From contig NZ_JAGQBA010000005.1 of NCBI RefSeq assembly GCF_024345395.1, forward strand, positions 124,001 to 188,000: DNA of 64,000 nt, written 5' to 3'. The DNA is from Cyanobium sp. Tous-M-B4. GTDB lineage: Bacteria > Cyanobacteriota > Cyanobacteriia > PCC-6307 > Cyanobiaceae. Of this stretch, positions 1 to 8,998 are shown piece by piece; the stretch's first letter is position 1, and the number at the start of each line of letters is the position of its first letter. Position numbers and translations under genes: made by a program. A model generated the notes under the pieces. It ran no database searches. It was not told the origin of the DNA and was given only the letters and a program-made list of their open reading frames with translations.

Positions 1-22
1 GGCCTCCTCCTCCCACGGCGGC

Positions 23-1525
23 ATGAATCTCTGCCGCCTGGCGCCGATCGCCTATTGGGAGACCCTCTTCCCCTCCAAGACGGGGGTCAACTGGACCGCC
101 GCTGCTTCTGATCTGTTTACGCAGCAGGCCGCCGTTGGGATCTTTGATCTGGACTGCCTGCGCGGTCGCGGCGCCTGGGCCGATGCAGGGCAATCGGTGC
201 TCCACCTCGGTGATCGCCTCGTTGTCGATGGCCGCAGTCAGCCCATCACCCAACCCTTCTGCTCACGCTTTCACTACCAGCGCGGCGCGGCCATCCACGG
301 GCCCGGCGATGCCACTCCCTTGAGCGATCAGGAAGCGTTCATGGTGCTCTCGATTGCCGAGCGGTTTCACTGGGACATCCCGGCGTCCTCCCTGCTGCTT
401 GCAGGTTGGGTGGCCCTGGCGCCGATCTCCGGGGCGCTTAGCTGGCGCCCGCACCTCTGGCTTACAGCCGCTGCAGGCTCGGGCAAGTCGACCTTGCTGG
501 AGCGCTTTGTCGGGGTGTTGCTGGGGGATTTCGCCCTGCCGGTGGTGGGCAACACAACCGAGGCCTTCATCCGCCAGGCCCTGCGCTCCGATGCCCTGCC
601 GGTTGTGATCGACGAGGCCGAGAGCAACGAGAAAGCCGATCAGCAGCGCATCCAGCAGATCCTTGCCCTGGCCCGCTACGCCTCCAGCGAGACACGTGCT
701 TCGATCGGCAAGGGCTCCGCCGCAGGGGAGGTGCAGCGGTTTCGGGTTCGCTCGATGTTCCTGCTCAGCAGCGTTTCAACCGCCCTCAGGCAGGGCGCCG
801 ACAGACGACGCTTCTCCCAGCTCACCCTGCGGGCCCCGGATCACCTCCAGCCATCGGCAAGGCAGCGCCACTGGGAGGAGCTCGACCGTGACCTGGAGGA
901 GCAGATCACTGCCGGCGCCGGCCGTCGCCTGATCGCCCGAACCGTGGTCCTGCTCCCGATGATCCGCCAGGCAGTGCGGGTCTTCTCCCGCGTTGCGGCG
1001 GCCCACTTCGGCTCCCAGCATCAGGGGGATCAGTACGGAACGCTGCTCGCTGGCGCCTGGGCCCTGCAGTCCAGTGAAGTCCCGACAGCTGCCCAGGCCC
1101 AGGCCCTGATCGCTGGCAGTGACTGGAGCACCTTTCAGCAGAGCATCGGTCTGCCCGATGAACGGCGCTGTCTCAATCGCATCCTGCAATTCGAACTGCG
1201 GGTGGAAACCGAGGACCGGATCCATACACGCAACGTCGGCGAGCTGGTCGAGACGGTTGTCACCCCCGGCGGTCTTGATCCCGTGAGCGCTCGCTATGCA
1301 GAGGAGATCCTCTCGCGCCATGGCATTCGCATCCACGAGGGCCACCTGCTGGTGAGCAACACCGCCGAGGCGATCGCCCGCATCCTCGACGGCACCCCGT
1401 GGGCCTCCAGCTGGAGCACGATCCTTTCCAGATTGCCGGGAGCGCAGCCCACCACGAACTCGGTGCGCTTCAAGGGGGCCGGCTCCAAGGCCAGGGCCTG
1501 CGCCATCCCCATCAATAGCCTCTGA
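23..1525 (+). CDS. Phage/plasmid-type P-loop ATPase (primase-helicase-like), possibly 5' partial
   Basis: A predicted P-loop NTPase of about 500 residues. A Walker A motif AAAGSGKST lies near residue 150 and a Walker B-like PVVIDEAES near residue 195, followed by a sensor-like stretch with SMFLLSSVS. This layout resembles the helicase half of phage or plasmid primase-helicases, which unwind DNA at the replication fork. The reading frame stays open to the first base of the window, so the true start may lie upstream and a primase part may be missing. It precedes the packaging genes, which fits a phage replication role. The family assignment is inference from motifs only; another phage ATPase is possible. 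Confidence 0.6.
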   Translation: MNLCRLAPIAYWETLFPSKTGVNWTAAASDLFTQQAAVGIFDLDCLRGRGAWADAGQSVLHLGDRLVVDGRSQPITQPFCSRFHYQRGAAIHGPGDATPLSDQEAFMVLSIAERFHWDIPASSLLLAGWVALAPISGALSWRPHLWLTAAAGSGKSTLLERFVGVLLGDFALPVVGNTTEAFIRQALRSDALPVVIDEAESNEKADQQRIQQILALARYASSETRASIGKGSAAGEVQRFRVRSMFLLSSVSTALRQGADRRRFSQLTLRAPDHLQPSARQRHWEELDRDLEEQITAGAGRRLIARTVVLLPMIRQAVRVFSRVAAAHFGSQHQGDQYGTLLAGAWALQSSEVPTAAQAQALIAGSDWSTFQQSIGLPDERRCLNRILQFELRVETEDRIHTRNVGELVETVVTPGGLDPVSARYAEEILSRHGIRIHEGHLLVSNTAEAIARILDGTPWASSWSTILSRLPGAQPTTNSVRFKGAGSKARACAIPINSL

Positions 1526-1611
1526 ACAGCTCGGCAGCGCAGATCCACTGCAGGGCAGCCATTCTGGCCTGAGACGAGGGCCGGTTACTTCGCGGTGACC
1601 TGAATCCAGGT

Positions 1612-1915
1612 GGAACGCGGCGTTCCGCCCCCCAAACGCCCAGATCCATTGCGCTGCAATGGGTGGAACGGTTGGAACGGGTGGAACGCTCAGCAAGGAC
1701 ATCCCCCTAGATAAATAGGCAGCTAAGCCTCGGCAAGGGATCGGCCCGATCGGTAACCCAATAGCCCCACCAATTGGTATGCAGCTTTAGGCCTCTATCT
1801 ATATCTATATCTGTATTTAGTGTTCCATTTGTTCCACCACCGTGGGAACGCTGCTCTGGCAACCGATCTGGCCGGAACGCGGGCCGTTCCAGCGCCGTTC
1901 CAGCCGTTCCGGGAC
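1612..1915. repeat. Cluster of TGGAAC/GTTCCA repeats in the gap before terminase
   Basis: The gap 1526-2069 holds no convincing gene. It contains many copies of a hexamer-like unit. TGGAAC(G) occurs in direct orientation around 1610-1690 (three closely spaced copies in the phrase ending at 1690), and the reverse form GTTCCA/GTTCC occurs around 1821-1915. Between them lies an ATCTAT microsatellite (about 1795-1815). Such iteron-like clusters next to a replication-type ATPase could bind an initiator or repressor. This is inference; no replication origin has been shown. Confidence 0.5.
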
Positions 1916-2069
1916 CAGCCGCTACAAAGCTGACCCGCGGCCAGAGCGGTGATCAGGCCTGCGGATATGCGAGCGTGGATAAAGCATTTATGCTTTCGCT
2001 GAAACAAATTCCAGCTATGGCACCTGCGTACTCCCCAGCTGGGTCCCTGCGGCTCTGGTTGTCTGGCTG

Positions 2070-2588
2070 ATGTCTTTTCAGCAAGCGCCACCTATCGACG
2101 AGGTCATCGAGGCCCTGCGCTCTGCCCCGCTGGATCAGGACGCCGATGGCCGGTCCCTCCTCCCCTCAGCCGGCGTCGATCCCTCTAGGCCAGTCGGGAA
2201 GGGCAATCCACCCCGGCTCCGCCGTCGCGGCAAGGTGGCGCCCAGGCCCACGGCGATGGAGGTGGAGCGGCGCATCGCCGAGGCGCAGCTGTGGATTGCC
2301 CAGCGCATGCCCCTGCTGCGGATCTACGAAAACGCAGGAGCCAGCTGGGGGGTCACCAACACCCGCACGGTCCGCTCCTATTTGGATGCGGCACGCCAGC
2401 GGATGGTGGAAGACCTGATCAGCAACCGCCTCGAACATCAGGCCCAGCACATCTACGCCCTCTACGACTGCGCCCGCCGGGCGATGGATGCTGAGCAGTT
2501 CTCTGCGGCGGTGGGTGCCTTCCGGGTGATTGCTGAGATCGGCGGCATCCTGCGGGGCCCCATCAAGTCACCGGAGCTGAGGGGATGA
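2070..2588 (+). CDS. Terminase small subunit-like protein
   Basis: A 172-residue protein directly upstream of, and overlapping by four bases, the large terminase gene. The N-terminal 50 residues are basic and proline-rich. The middle contains an HTH-like stretch (YENAGASWGVTNTRTVRSYL), followed by a helical C-terminal part. Small terminases recognise phage DNA and recruit the packaging motor. The assignment rests mainly on position and the HTH; the sequence itself is not diagnostic. Confidence 0.6.
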   Translation: MSFQQAPPIDEVIEALRSAPLDQDADGRSLLPSAGVDPSRPVGKGNPPRLRRRGKVAPRPTAMEVERRIAEAQLWIAQRMPLLRIYENAGASWGVTNTRTVRSYLDAARQRMVEDLISNRLEHQAQHIYALYDCARRAMDAEQFSAAVGAFRVIAEIGGILRGPIKSPELRG

Positions 2589-4231
2589 CGGGCGCTCCCT
2601 CAAGTACGGCACTTGTGCAGGGCCCTGCAGCAGCTAGCAGCGGCCTGCTGCTGAGCGAGCTCGACCCCTGGGGTGACGCCGGCCTGCTGCACCTGCCCAC
2701 AACCACCACAGCCGAGCCATCGGAACCCCAGAGCCTGCGCAGCTTTATCGCTGAGGCCTACCCCCGCTATGGCTTCCACCGCTGGGCTGAGGTGCTGATC
2801 GAGCTGCTCCAGGCCGTAGCCGATGGCCAGCTGAGTCGCCTGATCGTCACCTGTCCTCCCCGACTCGGCAAAAGTCTCCTGGTTTCCAAGCTGTTCCCTG
2901 CCTACTTCCTGCAGCGCTACCCGCACCTCTTTGCGGCGATTGCGTCGTACTCGGCGGAACTGGCCTACGCCCACTCCCGAGAAGCGCGCCACTTCTACCG
3001 GGTGACCGGTCATCTGCTGGCCCGCGATTCAGCGGCGGTGGGCAACTGGCTGACCCGTCAGCGGGGTGGCTGTATCGCTGCTGGTGTGGATGGCCCCTTT
3101 ACGGGCAAGGGTTACAGCCTGGGGATCATCGACGACCCCTACAAGGGCCCAGGTGATGCGGCATCACCGGCGTTGCGTCAGAAGCTGATCGACTGGCTGC
3201 GCTCGGTGTGGCTCACCCGGTCCGAACCGGCCATGGTGCTGGGGCCGGATGGCAAGGAGCAGCCGAACCTCTCAGCCCAGGTGGTGGTGCTCACCCGCTG
3301 GGACCACCAAGACGTGATCGGCTGGCTGTACGAGCAGGAGCTGGGCGAGGCGCCGCAGCAGTGGACCGTGCTGGATCTACCCGCTGTTGCAGAAGAGCCG
3401 ACCGAACGCCCCAAGCTGCCGCCTACCTGCACATTGATACCCGATTGGCGCCAGAGGGGCGAGGCCCTCTGCCCGGAGCGCTTCCCTCTAAGCGAGCTGC
3501 TCAAAATCCGTGCTCGCCTGGGCGCTTACTGGTGGGCGGCGCTGTATCAGCAGCGGCCCAGCCCGGCGTCTGGGTCAATCTTCCTGCGCAACTGGATCAG
3601 GCCGCCCTTTCCGCGGGAGGAGACAGGAGCTAATGCTGGCCGCCAGCGGCAATACGCCCTGCTGGCCCTCTCCTGTGATCTGTCCTTCAAGGGGGAGGCA
3701 GAAAGCGACTACTGCGGCTTCTGCCTGGCGGGCCTGCTGGCACCCCCACCGAGAACGCTCAACCCGCGCAGCGGTGAACCCGAGGGGCCGCCGCACAGCA
3801 CTGCCTTGGAGATGGAGGTGCTTTGGGCCGCCCGGCACCGCTTTGGCTTGCCGGAGGTGATCCGCTTCTTGCTGGGCTGCCTGCAGGCCCTGGAGCAGCA
3901 GGGTCTTCGCCCCAACGCCGTGCTGATTGAGGACGCCGCCAACGGCCCGGCTGTGCTGCAAACCCTCCGGCGCCGCGTACCGGGGATGCTGCCGATCACG
4001 GCGAGAGGCAGCAAGGAGACCCGCGCCCATGCCGTCGCCCCCCTGGTGGAAGCAGGTCAAATTCGTTTTCACCACCGCGCCCAGCCCTTAGTGGAAGAAG
4101 CAATTCGTTTCCCTAAGGGCAGCAAGGATCTGGTGGACGCCTTCTGCCACGGTGCCCTGTGGCTTGAGGGCCGCTACTGGAAGGCTCAGGGGATCCAGCC
4201 GGTGGTGACGCCACTACTGGTGAGCCGGTGA
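2585..4231 (+). CDS. terL: Terminase large subunit
   Basis: The packaging ATPase/nuclease of a tailed phage, 548 residues, a normal family length. An ATPase motif CPPRLGKS sits near residue 95 and a Walker B LGIIDDP near residue 180. The C-terminal nuclease half shows acidic positions in LSCDLSFKG (about residue 362) and VLIEDAANG (about residue 447). It would pump DNA into the capsid through the portal encoded downstream. Its ATG overlaps the preceding stop (ATGA), and its own stop overlaps the next start (GTGA), so the genes are probably translationally coupled. Confidence 0.85.
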   Translation: MTGAPSSTALVQGPAAASSGLLLSELDPWGDAGLLHLPTTTTAEPSEPQSLRSFIAEAYPRYGFHRWAEVLIELLQAVADGQLSRLIVTCPPRLGKSLLVSKLFPAYFLQRYPHLFAAIASYSAELAYAHSREARHFYRVTGHLLARDSAAVGNWLTRQRGGCIAAGVDGPFTGKGYSLGIIDDPYKGPGDAASPALRQKLIDWLRSVWLTRSEPAMVLGPDGKEQPNLSAQVVVLTRWDHQDVIGWLYEQELGEAPQQWTVLDLPAVAEEPTERPKLPPTCTLIPDWRQRGEALCPERFPLSELLKIRARLGAYWWAALYQQRPSPASGSIFLRNWIRPPFPREETGANAGRQRQYALLALSCDLSFKGEAESDYCGFCLAGLLAPPPRTLNPRSGEPEGPPHSTALEMEVLWAARHRFGLPEVIRFLLGCLQALEQQGLRPNAVLIEDAANGPAVLQTLRRRVPGMLPITARGSKETRAHAVAPLVEAGQIRFHHRAQPLVEEAIRFPKGSKDLVDAFCHGALWLEGRYWKAQGIQPVVTPLLVSR

Positions 4232-4929
4232 GCAAGCTGCTGCTGTCCGCGGTGCGGGAATGTTCCACGCCATCCCTGGTGGGGAGCCCAAGCCCTGCCG
4301 TGCTGACTTCGGCAGCCGTGCAGCTGGTGCTGCCGATCACGGTTGTGCTGGTGGGTGATGCCGCAGGTGCGGCGCAAATGCTCAAGCAACGGCTCTACCG
4401 CCGGCCGGCGTGCCATGCCCGGGCACAGCAGCTGGATATCAACCTGCAGGCACCGGTGCATCACCCGGCGAGGCCCAAGTGTCAGCCGACGACGCGCTGC
4501 AGGCCGCAGCGGCAACGGCCAGTGCGGCCCCACGCCGCTGCTGATGCCCTGGCCCTGGAGCACATGGACCTTGCTGAGAAGATCGCCGGCAACTTCGCTC
4601 GCCGCACTGTTCACCCCAAGGAGGACTTGCTGCAGCTGGCGATGATTGGGCTGATCAAGGCGGCGCGCCGCTACGACCCCTCACGGGGGCCTTTTCGGCC
4701 CTACGGGCGCACGTATGCCAATGGGGAGATCACACACTTTCTGCGGGACAACGGCTTTCTGCTCAAGGTGCCGCCGACCTGGCGGGAGCTTCATGCGCGG
4801 GGGCAGCGATTGCTTACATCGGGAGTTGTCGTGGGCGAGATGCTGGAGCGGTTAGGGATCAGCCGGGAGCATTGGATTCAGATTGTCGATGCTTGCTCAG
4901 TTCGGGTGGTGGCCTTCCCTCTCGAGTAA
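4228..4929 (+). CDS. Sigma-70-like protein lacking region 4
   Basis: A 233-residue protein whose second half reads like sigma-70 region 2 (EDLLQLAMIGLIKAARRYDP, with RPYGRTYANGEITHFLRDN) followed by a region-3-like part (PPTWRELHARGQRL, EMLERLGISREHWIQI). It ends at about the point where region 4, which contacts the -35 element, would begin. The N-terminal 110 residues are low-complexity, and a later ATG at 4378 could be the true start. It may redirect host RNA polymerase to phage genes or be a truncated sigma. The next gene downstream is an AT-richer GIY-YIG insert, which may have removed the end. Confidence 0.6.
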   Translation: MSKLLLSAVRECSTPSLVGSPSPAVLTSAAVQLVLPITVVLVGDAAGAAQMLKQRLYRRPACHARAQQLDINLQAPVHHPARPKCQPTTRCRPQRQRPVRPHAAADALALEHMDLAEKIAGNFARRTVHPKEDLLQLAMIGLIKAARRYDPSRGPFRPYGRTYANGEITHFLRDNGFLLKVPPTWRELHARGQRLLTSGVVVGEMLERLGISREHWIQIVDACSVRVVAFPLE

Positions 4930-4957
4930 CGCCGTGCGAATTGGCCGACATTCCTGC

Positions 4958-5356
4958 TTATTTGACATTCCACTCTGGTCGCATCGACCAAATCAATAGT
5001 CTTTCAACTACAGACGCCGTTGGTCGATCGGGAACACAACACCACTTTGCGAGGATGTGCACTCGGAGGTATTCGCGACGTTGATTGCGGTTCGGGTACT
5101 TGACAGCAAACACGCGCTGGAGTGTATGGCCATCGTCACCGCTTAAATGCTTCGACAGCAGGCGGTCCCGCAGCCCTTTGGAGCCGATGGCCTGGCCGAT
5201 GTATTTAATTTTATCTTCGTGTACAAGTGCGTAGATCCCAGGCGACGCTGGTGGATCGGCGGATCCGAGAGGAATAGCCTGTGCTGATATTAAGTCAGAG
5301 ATTATTGCCTCGAACTCAGGGATGCCCAGCCGAAGTTGATTTATAGGGTCGTTCAA
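4958..5356 (-). CDS. GIY-YIG nuclease-domain protein
   Basis: A 132-residue protein with an intact GIY-YIG core: PGIYALV and KIKYIGQAIGS, an arginine in GLRDRLLSKHL, a glutamate in SVVERLLIW and an asparagine near the end (RPEWN). These are the usual catalytic positions of this nuclease superfamily. The start is TTG at 5356, preceded on its strand by a GAGGAAAG-type ribosome site. It lies opposite to the surrounding phage genes and in DNA clearly poorer in GC, which fits a mobile endonuclease insert. No DNA-binding extension is visible. Confidence 0.75.
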   Translation of the reverse strand: MNDPINQLRLGIPEFEAIISDLISAQAIPLGSADPPASPGIYALVHEDKIKYIGQAIGSKGLRDRLLSKHLSGDDGHTLQRVFAVKYPNRNQRREYLRVHILAKWCCVPDRPTASVVERLLIWSMRPEWNVK

Positions 5357-5658
5357 AAGCTTTCCTCAGCTCTCCAGAGATTATTGAGATGGTCATCATT
5401 AAGATCCGAGGCTTCTGACTGCCCCCACAAAAACCGTTGCGTTCGATAGTTCACAACGCAAGACCATTGAAAAGTAATGGGAGTGTTGAATTGCACTTTC
5501 CTCGCCAGCATCTTCACTGCACTCGGATAGTAAGGCGTGGTTTCTATCCAGGCTTTTGCCCCTCATTAGCAGACAGCTCATCACGATGCAGCTCTTGCAT
5601 CCCCACTGCCAGTTTGCCTTTGGCGCCTCTGGCAAGAGCAGGTACCTGTTTTGTCGGT

Positions 5659-7242
5659 GTGCCCACCATCCATCGCCGCAGATCTGCTCGCACCACCAGC
5701 CATTCGCTCACTTCTCCACCGCGATCTGAAGCCCCTGCCCAGCCCCCTTGGCTTGAACACCCCACTCTCTCCGGCCTGAGGGATCGCCTGCAACTGGTCT
5801 ACGACTGCTGGACCCTGCTCGAACTCCCCGACGGCACCAGCCGCCGGCCGCTGTATCTGACCCGCGGCATAGAAGAACCTGAGGCCTGCTACATCAAGCG
5901 GCTGGAGGCCGCCCGCCCCACCGGCTTCTACCGCGATGCCCTGCGCACCTACGCGGGGATGCTGTCTCGATTGTCCTGGCAGGAGCTACCCGATTCCCTG
6001 ACTCGGGTGGCCACCGATGTCGATGGACAAGGCACTGACCTGGGTGTGTTCCTGTTCCTGGCCGACCTGCTCACCCTGCGGGACGGTGGCTGTCTAATCC
6101 TGCAACTGCCGCCCCAGCACCGCTGGCCCTCAGAAGGGGACCGGCTGGAAGCCCTTGCCAAGGGTGACCGGCTCTCCCTGCCGCGGTTGCAGCTGGTGCC
6201 CCGGGGTGACCTGCTCAACTGGCTCCTGCCCACCGACGGCGCCTCAGGCGCTCCTGCATCGGGGCCAGTTGAGATCGTCTGGCGGGAGCCGCGCCGCCAG
6301 GCCCTGCCGCCCCGTTACTCCAGCGGCAATGCCGCGGTGCCCACGGTGCTGATCGACGCCCATGGCGGCTTAGTGCCGGATCCACAGGCCTGGCTGTACC
6401 GCAGCCTTTCAGTGACGGACGACGGCCTGGTGCTGCGTACCTGGCAGGCCAACCCCAATCCCGGAGCTGTTGATGGCTACGACGTGGTGCCGGTGGGTGA
6501 GCCTTCGCTGCTGCCGCAGCGCTTTGACCTGCCAGCCCTCTGGTACTCGGTGGATGGCAGCGCGTTTGGTGAGGGCGATCTGCCCCACCTGGGCCTAGCC
6601 CACCAGTACCTCAACCACTACCGCTGCCGCAGCGACTACGAGGATCTGTTGTCACGAACGGCCCTGCCCGTGGGCGTACGCACCGGGCTGGTGGATGCCT
6701 ACGGCTTCCGGCGCAGTGATGGCGCCCTGGGTTCCGGTGCTGCCACCGGCGGCGCAGAGGGCCAACGCCCCCAGCGCCTGGTGCTCTCCACCTCCTCCTT
6801 TATGGACCTGCCGGAGGGTGCCAAGTTCCAGTGGGTGGAAATAGAAGCTCGCTCACTGGCGGAGCACCGGGCTTATTTGCAGCAGCTGGAAGAAGCCATG
6901 CGCCGCGACGCCCTGATCCCAGCCGGTGGCCACGGTCCAGCCCGCACCGAGCTGGAAATATCCCTGACTGCTGGCCAGAGCTTTGCGGTGCTGCAGTCGC
7001 TGGCGGGCCAGAAGAGTTCGATGCTCAGCACCCTGCTGCGCCAGTGGACCCGCCTGACCGGCGAAAAGCTCTCCGATACCCCTGCCTGCAGCGTGGAGAT
7101 CTGCCCGCTGGTGCCGCCGCAACCACCGCGCAAACCCCAGCCCTCGGTGCAGGAGTGGCTGGTGCTGCATGAGCGGGGGGTGATCGACGGCGTCGAGTTG
7201 CGCCAGCAGCTGGGGCTGGGCGAGATCACTGGGGGCAGCTGA
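5659..7242 (+). CDS. Phage portal protein (DUF4055-like)
   Basis: About 528 residues from a GTG at 5659. The frame is open from 5437, but the first 70 residues there look non-coding. The conserved-looking part begins LRDRLQLVYDCWTLLE and continues with SGAL-free portal-like segments such as PTGFYRDALRTYAGMLSRL, then ends in a helical stretch typical of portal crowns. Portal rings sit at one capsid vertex and form the DNA channel. Its place between terminase and scaffold supports this. Family naming is from memory of the DUF4055 pattern. Confidence 0.6.
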   Translation: MPTIHRRRSARTTSHSLTSPPRSEAPAQPPWLEHPTLSGLRDRLQLVYDCWTLLELPDGTSRRPLYLTRGIEEPEACYIKRLEAARPTGFYRDALRTYAGMLSRLSWQELPDSLTRVATDVDGQGTDLGVFLFLADLLTLRDGGCLILQLPPQHRWPSEGDRLEALAKGDRLSLPRLQLVPRGDLLNWLLPTDGASGAPASGPVEIVWREPRRQALPPRYSSGNAAVPTVLIDAHGGLVPDPQAWLYRSLSVTDDGLVLRTWQANPNPGAVDGYDVVPVGEPSLLPQRFDLPALWYSVDGSAFGEGDLPHLGLAHQYLNHYRCRSDYEDLLSRTALPVGVRTGLVDAYGFRRSDGALGSGAATGGAEGQRPQRLVLSTSSFMDLPEGAKFQWVEIEARSLAEHRAYLQQLEEAMRRDALIPAGGHGPARTELEISLTAGQSFAVLQSLAGQKSSMLSTLLRQWTRLTGEKLSDTPACSVEICPLVPPQPPRKPQPSVQEWLVLHERGVIDGVELRQQLGLGEITGGS

Positions 7243-7258
7243 GCTGGCAACGGAGGGC

Positions 7259-7756
7259 ATGACCCAGTCCTCCCCACCCACCTGCACCTGGCGCCCAAGC
7301 GACGCAGAAGCCCTGCGCATTGCCCTCTCGATTCCTGTCAGCTCACCTTCTCTCTCAGCCCTGAACCGGGAGATGGCCCTGCTCCAGAACCACTACCCCA
7401 CGGGGGTGTGCACCGCCCAGGGCCATCTCGATGCCATCGCCGTTCTGGATCAGCAGCTGGCGGCACTGACCCCAGCCGAGGTGAACAGCCCAATCCGCAG
7501 CAGCCGCAAGGGCGTCGCCGGTGGCGTCGTGCCCAACCCGCTGCCCTTGAGCAAGTTGGCGGTGGTCGAGTACGCCACCGAGCTGCTGCTGGAGGAAACC
7601 GAAAGCGAATGGAACCCTGCTGGCCCATCACCAGCTGTAGTGCTGAACCGGCAGCGCAGCCAGCACATAGGCCAGCTGGCGCTGCTGCTGCCAAGGCTGC
7701 AGAACTGGCGCCAATGCAAAACCGATCCCTTCCAGGGATCACTGGTGCGGGGCTGA
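7259..7756 (+). CDS. Unknown phage head-region protein
   Basis: 165 residues, no recognised motif. It follows the portal gene by 16 bases and is followed 3 bases later by the LysM gene, so it belongs to the same transcription unit. The N-terminus has a helical segment (SDAEALRIALSIP), and a repeated Leu-rich helical pattern is found towards the end. By position it could be a head completion or connector protein, but nothing in the sequence proves this. Confidence 0.55.
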   Translation: MTQSSPPTCTWRPSDAEALRIALSIPVSSPSLSALNREMALLQNHYPTGVCTAQGHLDAIAVLDQQLAALTPAEVNSPIRSSRKGVAGGVVPNPLPLSKLAVVEYATELLLEETESEWNPAGPSPAVVLNRQRSQHIGQLALLLPRLQNWRQCKTDPFQGSLVRG

Positions 7757-7759
7757 GCG

Positions 7760-8929
7760 ATGGAGCAGCTCATCTCGCCGCTGAACCAGGGCCTTAACCC
7801 TGTGCGGGCCGCAGGGCAGTGGGGCCAGCTGGTGGGCTTGCCAGCGGCCTCACCAGCGACCGACAGCCGGGTGGCTCAGCCCCTTGCTGCGCCTCTATGG
7901 CTGGCTTTGCAGCCCTACGCCAATGCTCGCCTCTGCCTGTTTGAAGTCGACCGGCCCGAGAGCCGCAGTCCGGTTCCCATCCGCCGCCACGTGATCGACT
8001 GCTTCCTCGAGCAGCAGGGAATTGTTGGCGGCTACAACGACACCGCCCTTACCGACCCGGGGGATGTGCTGCTGCAGGGCTACCTCTGCCGTGCGGCGAT
8101 CCTGCCGGTGAGCACCAGCAACACCTTTGACTGGCTGGCGGCCGAACTCGATTGGGCTACCCCCGGATTCCGCGACGAGGCACCGCTGCCCTGGGACCCA
8201 GCGCTGCTGGGCACGGTGCAGGCCCCCTGTCAGGGGGTGATGTGGCTTGGGGATCTGGCTCAGCTGCGGTCCGATGGCGGGCTGCCCTCCGGTGGTCGTG
8301 CCCAGTTCGCCGGCTGCCTGGTGCAGCACTTCGGGGCGGACTACGGCCCTGGTGGCATTGGTTTATTGGTGCAGCCACTGCTGGGGGAAGCGATCCAGCT
8401 GGTGCTCAGGCCCCACAGCGTGTTGGTGCTGCGGGATGGCGACACCTTGAACTTGATCGCTGAGCGCTACGGCACCACCGTGGCCACCTTGCGGCGGAGC
8501 AACCCCCAGCTGGAAAGCACCCAAACGATCACCGCAGTTGAGGGCGACTCCCTGGCGGTGCTGGCTGGCCGGCACGGCACCACAGAAAGCAAGCTGCGCA
8601 GCCTCAACACGGTGCTGCAGCAGAGCGAGCCGTATGTCACCAGCGAGGGTGAGACCTTGAGCAGCGTGGCGAGCGCGCAGAACCTCAGCCTCTTTCTGCT
8701 GCGCGAGTTCAACCCGGAGCTGAGCAGCTGGCCCAGCGAGGAACCCCTGCCCTCCGGCACCACCCTGCTTCTGCCTGTCTATCGCTCCACCACGCCGGTC
8801 CCGGCCGGGATGCAACTGCTGGTGCCGGGTTATTTGCCCTCCACCCAGCTGCCAGCTGGAGAGTGGATCTACCTGCCGGCGAGGCGCTCTGCAGCTGTGC
8901 TGGATGAGCTGCCTGAGCAGGGCTTTTGA
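7760..8929 (+). CDS. LysM-repeat phage structural protein
   Basis: 389 residues. The C-terminal half has at least two or three LysM-like units: VLVLRDGDTLNLIAERYGTT, then VEGDSLAVLAGRHGT, then SEGETLSSVASAQNLS, each followed by an asparagine-containing loop. LysM binds peptidoglycan or related glycans. The N-terminal 210 residues are unrelated and unrecognised. Between portal and scaffold one expects a minor head or ejection protein, so this may be a virion protein that engages the cell wall during entry. Confidence 0.65.
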   Translation: MEQLISPLNQGLNPVRAAGQWGQLVGLPAASPATDSRVAQPLAAPLWLALQPYANARLCLFEVDRPESRSPVPIRRHVIDCFLEQQGIVGGYNDTALTDPGDVLLQGYLCRAAILPVSTSNTFDWLAAELDWATPGFRDEAPLPWDPALLGTVQAPCQGVMWLGDLAQLRSDGGLPSGGRAQFAGCLVQHFGADYGPGGIGLLVQPLLGEAIQLVLRPHSVLVLRDGDTLNLIAERYGTTVATLRRSNPQLESTQTITAVEGDSLAVLAGRHGTTESKLRSLNTVLQQSEPYVTSEGETLSSVASAQNLSLFLLREFNPELSSWPSEEPLPSGTTLLLPVYRSTTPVPAGMQLLVPGYLPSTQLPAGEWIYLPARRSAAVLDELPEQGF

Positions 8930-8998
8930 AGAGCTGGCAACAGGGAAAGCGAGCGCAGCCCGGACGGGGCGCCCGCAACACCACAGCCGTGATGGGTG

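Noticed and set aside
23-1525. Long open frames on the opposite strand and in other frames over most GC-rich genes (for example 776-1702 minus)
   Set aside because: They mirror the third-position GC bias of the real genes, carry no motifs and have low-complexity protein.
1795-1815. CRISPR-like repeats
   Set aside because: The ATCTAT run is a simple microsatellite. No array of direct repeats with unique spacers was seen anywhere in the window.
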